Shown here piece by piece: positions 58,001-64,000 of a stretch of DNA of 64,000 nt (position 1 is the first letter of the stretch; each line of letters starts with the position of its first letter). The DNA comes from Rehmannia glutinosa (lineage: Eukaryota > Streptophyta > Magnoliopsida > Lamiales > Orobanchaceae), in assembly GCA_016081115.2 (NCBI GenBank), contig CM071926.1:12041971-12105970 (forward strand). The letters run 5' to 3'. The position numbers were made by a program, and so were the translations under genes. The notes below the pieces were generated by a model that had not been told where the DNA came from, searched no databases, and saw nothing but the letters and a program-made list of their open reading frames with translations.

Positions 58001-60106
58001 CTCTTGCACAACCCTTTTAACACCCACTATTTCAGATGGTTGTAGTGGGGCATTGAAACACTTGACCTGCATATTAATTACTAAATCATGTCAGATTGAC
58101 GGTCATCAAAATAAGCTAATACAGGACATATGTAAAGTTACTAATCCCATATCATTAGATTACATTTAGAGATTAGCAAAATTTTTTAAACGGGATCAGA
58201 AGAAACTGACCTGAAAGTCATTTAACTCTGCGTCGCTGAGGGCACCATCCCTGTCATGATCGCAGAGAATAAATATCCTTTTAAAGCCCTCACACACCGA
58301 GGTTTGAGAACTTGTTGCTCCTGATCGAATAATGGAGCAGTCGGATGAAGCACAGCTTTTTGTGCATAGTAGAAAACCTCAGGAATCTGCCAAAAAAACA
58401 AAAAACAAAACACATTAAAAACTAATCTTAATGTTAAAGGATGCAAACAAATAATTACAAAAATAAATAAGTGTTTTAGATCAGCCAAATGTTAACCATT
58501 TATAACCAGCATATAGAGCCATAAAACTTATGACATGACATGAAAACATTTATTCAATACATTTCAAGTTAGTAAAATTTCTTGTATCAATAAGGAAAAA
58601 GTGGAAGTAACAGAAATATATTAAAATGCAGCCATATATGTAGTAAAGTTGCGGTTGCTTGAGAAAAAGCATAAGTCTACTATCTTCATTACACATGGAA
58701 AATTTAATGCTTTTGACAGTCTCAAAGATGCCAAAATAAAATGTAACCAAAAAAAAATGGCCTTTGTACTGATTTTCAGATATTAGAAAATGAAGTAGAC
58801 TTAACCTGAATATGATTTACTGCAGAACATTCAATACAAGTTTCAATCTCCCGGAATTGTTGCATTATTGGTGACATAACTTGCTCCAGACTAACAGGCT
58901 GTTGATCACCTCTCTTATCTAGCATGCAACCCACCACAATAACAGGGACTCTAACCTGCCAACACGTATCAGCCAAATTACAAAAGGATAAAATATAATA
59001 ATTTTTATTAAGATAACTAGCAAGGAGCTTATTCAATCCAGCATTTAAAAAGCAATCTGAAACACTAAACAAGAACTAGAGTCGTAAATCATCCAAGCTG
59101 AAGAAAACAGTGACAGAACTTCTGTCCAATCAACAGTTCAAGGTTTTCAGTAAACACCTCTAATCGTCGAAGTTCAGGAAGCCAATAAGTACTTAATCTA
59201 TCAAGGGTTTCAGGTCTATCACATGCATAAGTAAGAACAACGGCATCAGCTCTCCTCAGTTCTTCAATAAGCCTGCTTCCATTCTCAGGACTGCAATAAA
59301 AAAGATCGACGACATTTTATCAAATTTCAACTTAAAAAGATAATAATGTAATTAATATGTGGTAACCACAAGAAAAGCCAAAGCTGTATAAACAGTAAAA
59401 ACCATGCAGTTTGCGAGCATGTGAATCACATTTTCTTAATAGAACTCAATGTATCAAGTACACTACAGGAAAGAAAACACTCATGCAAAACTAAATCCAT
59501 AACCACATAAAACTATACACATTACTTCGGTGGGTGTGTTCATAAGGCTGGATATCAAAAAACTATTTCAATTACATACTTCCGCAATTCTCGTTTTTCC
59601 ACCACGCAGTCACATCTGTTCATAATTTAGTTTTTCACCCCACTACACACAGAAACATCCGAATACGTATACAAATGTATAGACCGTGAACAGATGCAGA
59701 GCTCAAAGATTGGCGGAACAGAAAGGAGTCATAACAGGTACAAACTAGGAACACCAGACACATACTCGACTAGTGGCCCAAAATTGGAATGCCACATTCA
59801 AAATCCTACGAACTAAAAACAACCCAAGTTTGCCTATTTAATTGAGTTCCAATCAAAAAACCCATGTACAGACATAAAGGAACTGTTCAAGGACCTCGAA
59901 GGAGTATCAATAATGGTGACAGGTACACGGTCCGGGTACAAGTCCTCGGGCAGCCTGGTCGGTTGCAGAACCGGAGGGACACTACTCGGAAAGTTCTCCG
60001 CGGCGGCAGTAACTATTAGACTCGACTTCCCCGTCTTTGCGTCGCCGGCGACCACGATTCTCACAGCATTCCCCGCTGCACCAGAAGCTGAAGCACCTCC
60101 CGCCAT
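48831..60106 (-). CDS. MIRO: Mitochondrial Rho GTPase (MIRO), 14 coding exons, two single-base frame breaks
   Basis: MIRO is a tail-anchored outer-mitochondrial-membrane GTPase that controls mitochondrial shape, movement and inheritance. Exons (minus strand): 60106-59895, 59290-59158, 58955-58806, 58386-58211, 58066-57815, 56270-56202, 55753-55698, 54841-54760, 53612-53401, 53294-53225, 52308-52196, 50350-50201, 49492-49306, 48904-48831; all introns GT..AG. The product, about 645 residues, has an N-terminal GTPase (P-loop GDAKTGKS), two EF-hands (DHDRDGALS and DVDCDGALR), the VTRRRRLDRKKQQ linker, a second GTPase (P-loop GPKESGKS) and a hydrophobic tail (VGAAVTVVGLAAYRVY). Summed exons are 1936 bp; one base is missing in exon 4 (run at 58279-58282) and one in exon 12 (50290-50292). 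With both the length is 1938, exactly 646 codons. Whether it is MIRO1 or MIRO2 type is undecided. Confidence 0.93.
50456..50945 (-). mobile_element. TRIM (miniature LTR retrotransposon) in a MIRO intron
   Basis: Two direct repeats (50456-50630, 175 bp; 50745-50945, 201 bp) begin TGTCGCGCCCCAGGCC or TGTCAGAGCCCCAGGCC and flank a 114-bp interior. On the minus strand the interior starts with the primer site TGGTATCAGAGG (50731-50742) and ends with a purine tract (AATGAGGGGCGA) beside the left repeat. AAAAG occurs on both sides (50451-50455 and 50946-50950). No coding capacity. It lies between exons 11 and 12. Confidence 0.8.
51233..51505. repeat. Tandem duplication of about 140 bp in a MIRO intron
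   Basis: The two halves share GTAATTTATGTAGGATTCCA, TTTAGGATGATTCTTCTG, CTTTTACGTTTGT and AAAGGGAGGTAGC in the same order with modest divergence. Confidence 0.75.
51963..52009. repeat. (GA)n microsatellite in a MIRO intron
   Basis: About 23 uninterrupted GA units followed by an A-rich stretch. Confidence 0.95.
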
Positions 60107-60400
60107 TCAGGAATACTACTGCAGTAAGTGAATCAAAGAGAGAACACGGTCTGAGAGATTATAAACTAATTTATTCCTAAAAAGCTGATTGTGGTTGATT
60201 TGATAGCTCGATAAACCCTTCACGGAATAATATAATTATCTATTAACCAAAAATCAGAGAATATACGCGCATATACATACATATACACAAACAGATGAAT
60301 ACCTTGTAGGAGGGGATATAGAGGAGAGCAGATAAATATGAGATGGTTCCCTTTCTTTACAGAAAAATAAAATCTTTTCTGGAATTTTTGTTCCGAGGGT
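60107..60400 (-). other. MIRO 5' UTR with a probable leader intron
   Basis: Upstream of the ATG the minus strand shows a strong acceptor, TTACTGCAG, at about 60122, and a donor, ACAAGGTATTC, at about 60302, giving a leader intron of about 180 bp with a pyrimidine-rich first exon. This is inference from splice patterns only. Confidence 0.45.
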
Positions 60401-60905
60401 TTAAGTGGAGTTGTAGAACATTAGAACTCGAGCTTCTGAGCCTTGATTGTGATTCGATCCTACGGTGCGCATGAGAGAACAAGTTGCGCGCGGTGACAGG
60501 AGATTATTTTGTTTGGTTTAGGGCCGTTTAGCATATGCTAATCGCAGGGACCAACCCAGTAGTAGAAAAACATCGGTGGCCCAACAACTCCACAATGCGG
60601 CTCTATATCGGACCAGAGGTGTTTTGGGCCTTTAGACACTTTCGGTCCCGATAGGAGCAAATACTCAGCCCGTTGCGTAAATAATTTTCACAACGCAGGA
60701 GCGAAATCTTAAGAGGAAATTACATAAAATATCTTGATTTTTAAAAAAAAGACAAAAATACCACTCTATCACTAATCTATTTCATCTGATCCTAAACTTC
60801 CCAAATATACCCACCCCGTTATTTTTCTTATCAGATTTTTACCCTCCTCCAGTTTCTTATGTTTCCATACCTTCCCACAATTTAGATTTTGATTTCAGAA
60901 GCGCC
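60401..60905. promoter_or_regulatory. Divergent promoter region between MIRO and the DUF1645-like ORF
   Basis: About 500 bp separates the two divergent starts. No clear TATA box was recognised on either strand; CG-containing stretches are richer here than in the flanks. Confidence 0.4.
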
Positions 60906-61154
60906 ATGTCTTCGCCGCACCACGTCACCGCACCGTCGACGCCTAAGCGCTTCGGCGAATACTATTTTAGTGCTCCGACCAGTCCTTCTCATCTCTCTCA
61001 ATTCTATCGCGATTTTGACGACTTGTTCGTTGCTAGTGGCAGCACCGCCTCTTCTGGAGATGATTTTGCGTTTGATTTGAGCGAAGATTGGGAAAAAGCA
61101 TCGGTATTCGCTGATTTAGGGGAAGATGATAGAAATTTGATTTTAGGATTTTGA
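60906..61154 (+). CDS. Short DUF1645-like protein, truncated
   Basis: An 82-residue frame starting MSSPHHVTAPSTPKRFGEYYF contains APSTPKRFGEYYFSAPTSP, then FYRDFDDLF and DDFAFDLSEDWE. This is the order of the N-terminal blocks of plant DUF1645 proteins, which are usually two to three times longer. The frame stops at 61152-61154 (LILGF) without the C-terminal half. It may be a truncated paralogue or a pseudogene. The codon use and composition are those of a real gene rather than of the flanking transposons. The function of the family is poorly known. Confidence 0.55.
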   Translation: MSSPHHVTAPSTPKRFGEYYFSAPTSPSHLSQFYRDFDDLFVASGSTASSGDDFAFDLSEDWEKASVFADLGEDDRNLILGF

Positions 61155-61635
61155 CAGATGAATTGATTTTAGATTTTTGTAAAGTTTCTTTAGTTTTAGA
61201 AACTGAGTGTCGTTTTATGCCTTTTCTTGATTTTTGATGTTCTGTTTTGAGCAAATTTTGGATTAGGTGATAGTTGTGATCTCTTGCAACAAGTTCATTA
61301 ATAGAAAATTCAGTAGTTGTGTTGCTGGAGAATGTAATTTTTGTGATGTTAAAAATAATCAAAATATCGAGCACGGATTAGGAATCGCGGTCGTGTAGAA
61401 GACTCAGAGGTTAAACCCAATTTTCTGTGTTCTTTTATTATTTTGTGATTTGAAGTTTTTCGTTTGTTTCGAAGTTGTTTCTTTTATGTTTCTGTATTTC
61501 CATTTATTTGTTCTTTTTTATTGTTTTTGATTTGTTGTGTTATGTATCTGACTGTGTATCTTTTTTTATTTCTTTTCTAGTGAATGTGGGATTTTTTGTT
61601 GCTTGTTATGTCGAGCACTTTATTGGTGGGAAGGC

Positions 61636-61804
61636 TATGGACGTCGAAGCATTTGAGATAGAGAATGAACAAGCAAGACTCAGTCATCTGCTTCACAATC
61701 ATGCTAAGTTGAAGCTGCAAAATGGTGATGACGATGACAACGACATTGAGTTTCTACCTCCACTTCCTAATGATTTTAGAGAATTGTTGTTATGTAAATC
61801 TTAA
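61636..61804 (+). CDS. Unassigned acidic ORF, possible terminal exon
   Basis: From the ATG at 61636 the frame encodes 55 residues (MDVEAFEIENEQARLSHLL, then LQNGDDDDNDIEFLPPLPNDF), stopping at 61802-61804. A pyrimidine-rich tract ending TTTTCTAG lies at about 61573-61580, so it could be a last exon. The protein reads like genuine plant coding sequence but I do not recognise it. It might belong to the DUF1645-like gene upstream or be a fragment carried by a transposon. Confidence 0.35.
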
Positions 61805-61999
61805 TGATGATGTAATCAGTTGAAACATGTAATAAACATAAATGAAACATGTAAGAAACAATTGTAAAACAGGGGATCATGTGATAAAAGTTTGTAGTAA
61901 ATTGCTTTTAAATTTAGAGAAATAGTGTAGTTTTTCCCCATATACTTTTCAGTTTTTTTTTTTTTTTTTGTCATCCTTGTAAATGTTGATCTTTGCTTC

Positions 62000-62380
62000 A
62001 TTTCGATGTCTGCATGTCTAATCTTGAACTAAAGATCTCACGTACTCTAGCAAAGTTGTTACTAGTAGGTCTTTCCCCGCAACAGTTGATGCATTCAATA
62101 ATTCTACGATGTTGGAAGTCAATACAAAGTACTTTTTGGTCTGACAGTGGAGTCGTGTCCATTTCTCGTAGCCGATGATAGACAAGTAAGCTCAAATTTT
62201 CTCGAATTGAATTTGTTGTTCCAAGATTTCGTTTAGGGTCTTGAATGTGCAAATCCATTAGAATCGATATTCTTGTTATTTCAAAGTTGGTATACTTTTT
62301 ATTTTCTTCCCATTGTCCATTGTGGCATACCACAATCGAGATTTTCTCTATGCAATCGTGGAATTCAATGAAAAGTTGGC
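62000..62380 (-). pseudogene. Possible Mutator-like transposase N-terminal fragment
   Basis: On the minus strand, ISIVVCHNGQWEENKKYTNF followed by FEITRISILMDL and, after a break, LLVYHRLREMDTTPLSDQKVL resembles the N-terminal domain of plant MULE transposase proteins (VHYNGxWxxxxxYxNFEVxGI). The match is by pattern only and the rest of the transposase is missing. Confidence 0.35.
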
Positions 62381-62478
62381 TAAGTGAAACATATAAGAAA
62401 CATAAATGAAACAGTGTATGAAACAACAAAGAAACAACAAAAATGTTTGAAACAACAAAGAAACCAACGCAAAAATCA

Positions 62479-62567
62479 GCGGAAAATGGGTATTTTTGTC
62501 AAAAATCAATGGGAAAAGGGTATTTTTGTCCAAATTCAAAAAAAATGGTATTTTTGTCCAAAATCGT
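62479..62567. repeat. Imperfect tandem repeat of about 29 bp
   Basis: Three units share AAAATGGGTATTTTTGTC and an AAAATC tail; a partial fourth follows. They create overlapping frames that look like ORFs but are not genes. Confidence 0.7.
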
Positions 62568-62810
62568 GGAAAATGGGTATTATGCGGGGGATTGTGTATG
62601 GAAAATGGGGTATTCATGTCATTTTCCCAAATTTTAATAAGGACGAGTCCAACGCAAAAAATAGAAAAAAAAATATGTAATTTGTGTAAGATTAAAAAAC
62701 TAAAAGTAAGAATGAATTAGTGGTGCCGTATTATTAGATGCATACAGTTAACTTCAGTTGTTATTGATGATCTAAGATTTAGGAAATTAAATTTTGTCCT
62801 TAATGTATAA

Positions 62811-62837
62811 CTAGTAATCCACCCGTGCGATGCACGG
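62811..62837 (-). mobile_element. 3' terminus of a Helitron (minus strand)
   Basis: Read on the minus strand, the hairpin CCGTGC-ATC-GCACGG (62837-62823) is followed after 8 bases by CTAG (62814-62811) and then by a T. This is the Helitron 3' signature: hairpin, CTRR end, insertion before T. The element body would extend to higher coordinates; its TC start was not found and may lie beyond the window. Confidence 0.6.
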
Positions 62838-64000
62838 ATTGTATACTAAAATAATTAATTTTTAGATAAAAATTTTAAAGGAAATTTTTAGTGTTTAAAA
62901 GTGTAGAACTTTAATGAATAATTAAAATTTAGTTCTAAATAAATATGAACTAATAAAAGAAGTTAGAACAATAAATAATAAGGCCACATGAACACAAAAC
63001 TTATTTGGATACATCTTCCTAAATCATAATCCTAACATTAATCCTAACCATTAATGACCTAAATGCATATAGGGTTAAGGACACTATTGTCCTACATTCC
63101 AAAGGAAAAAACAACTTTTTACAATCGCGGATATTTTCTGGACAAGTTTACGCTCCCGTGTTTTTTTGGATAATTTTACGCTTTCCCGCTTTTTTGGATA
63201 ATTTTACGCTTCCCCACTTTTTTGGACAATTTTATGCTGCCCCGCTGTTTTGGACAATTTTATGCTCCTGCCATTTTTTTTCGGATTTTTTAGTTGTTGT
63301 TTCAAGGTTATTTCGAACATGTCATCTAATAAAATTTTAGTGAGAATTTAAATTTTGCCCCCGTTAAATAATCAATTTTATATTCAAAATCTTAAAAAAA
63401 TCAAGAAATATACACATAAATAAACACATATTAAAATTAAACAAATTGAAAATAATACATAAACAATACATGAATAAAAAACAAAATCAATTTTTGATCC
63501 AATGCATTGACAACGTAAAAAACATGGAAACAATCAAGAAACAACAGAACATCATTAAAAACTATATACAAATAACCCATAGCTATATGTACAAAAAGCG
63601 CTTAAAAATAGGTAAAAGATGTATTAAAACATCGAAAATTACAACATCATAACAACATTAAAAAACACTCTGGAGACAACCTAGAAACAACGTAACAATA
63701 TAAAAAATGTCACATGAATAAAAAAAGTTTAAAAATAGGTAAACATTGTATTTACACATTAAAAACTACATGAAAACAACAAAAAAAAATTAAGAACAAA
63801 TTAAAAATATTATAGACTAACACAAAAATAATAAAAATAATATACAAAACAACACATGAACAAAAAAGAGTGTAATAATTAGGTAAAAGTTGTTTTGTAA
63901 AAAAAACATATAAACATTATAGAAACAAAATATAAACAACAAAGAAACAAATAGAAATATCACCGAAACAACATATAATATATAAATCAATAGAGGAACA
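62838..64000. other. AT-rich region, probably non-autonomous Helitron body
   Basis: No gene seen. A 28-bp tandem repeat lies at 63135-63273 and the rest is A-rich low-complexity DNA with short repeated phrases (AAACAAC, ACATAAAC). Confidence 0.4.
63135..63273. repeat. Tandem repeat, five units of about 28 bp
   Basis: Units carry TTTTTTGGACAATTTTATGC or TTTTTTGGATAATTTTACGC followed by a C-rich TCCCCGC-like tail, changing gradually from left to right. Confidence 0.8.

Noticed and set aside
62384..62720. Three overlapping plus-strand frames of 64-98 codons
   Set aside because: They are generated by the 29-bp tandem repeat and contain no recognisable domain.
63158..63340. A 60-codon frame with phenylalanine-rich repeats
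   Set aside because: It is the translation of the 28-bp tandem repeat.

Overview
The window is nuclear DNA of a flowering plant. It holds one intron-rich eukaryotic gene (MIRO, a mitochondrial Rho-type GTPase with split-exon structure and GT..AG introns) next to about 46 kb of nested plant retrotransposons. The retroelements (Sirevirus-type Ty1/copia, a chromovirus-like Ty3/gypsy, a plant L1 LINE, a TRIM, hAT-like elements, a Helitron end) and the plant-specific extra ORFs point to a eudicot. An asterid, perhaps Lamiales, is my guess from family resemblance only. No tRNA, rRNA or CRISPR was seen.

Layout. (1) 1-28765: a plus-strand Ty1/copia element (Copia-A) whose 5' LTR is cut by the window edge. 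It has gag, protease, integrase, RT and RNase H, all decayed, plus a very long extra (env-position) ORF. It is split twice. Copia-B (minus strand, 5295-13675, target duplication TGTGG) sits exactly at the RT catalytic motif. Copia-C (plus strand, 16826-24626, target duplication ATGAA) sits inside the extra ORF. (2) 28766-46070: a minus-strand LINE that was itself the target of Copia-A, a hAT-like element (32333-33154, target duplication CACCATAC) and a long-LTR Ty3/gypsy element (Gypsy-D, 33320-45035, target duplication AAGTT). Gypsy-D's 5' LTR was later hit by an inverted-repeat element (33944-35907). (3) 46089-46547: a small hAT-like element made of GGTTCC-type repeats. (4) 48831-60106: the MIRO gene on the minus strand, 14 coding exons, with a 490-bp TRIM in one intron. 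(5) 60906-62380: a short DUF1645-like ORF divergent from MIRO, then decayed fragments. (6) 62811 to the end: the 3' terminus of a minus-strand Helitron and AT-rich repetitive DNA.

Most notable structure. The LTRs of Copia-B and Copia-C, downstream of the TATA box and upstream of the primer-binding site, carry an array of 5 to 8 small hairpins. The loop is almost always GTGGT, the linker is GGTGTTG-like, and the stems differ from unit to unit but remain self-complementary, including G-U pairs on the sense strand. I know of no description of this. It looks like a repeated structured RNA in the element leader. Copia-B and Copia-C also share four polypurine tracts in the same order. Copia-C has only a shortened gag and a plant transposon protein type ORF, without pol, so it looks like a non-autonomous partner of a Copia-B type element.

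The MIRO reading frame is intact except for two single-base losses in homopolymers. Adding these two bases makes the summed exon length an exact multiple of three, so they are probably consensus errors. Many small indels in the transposons may share that cause.
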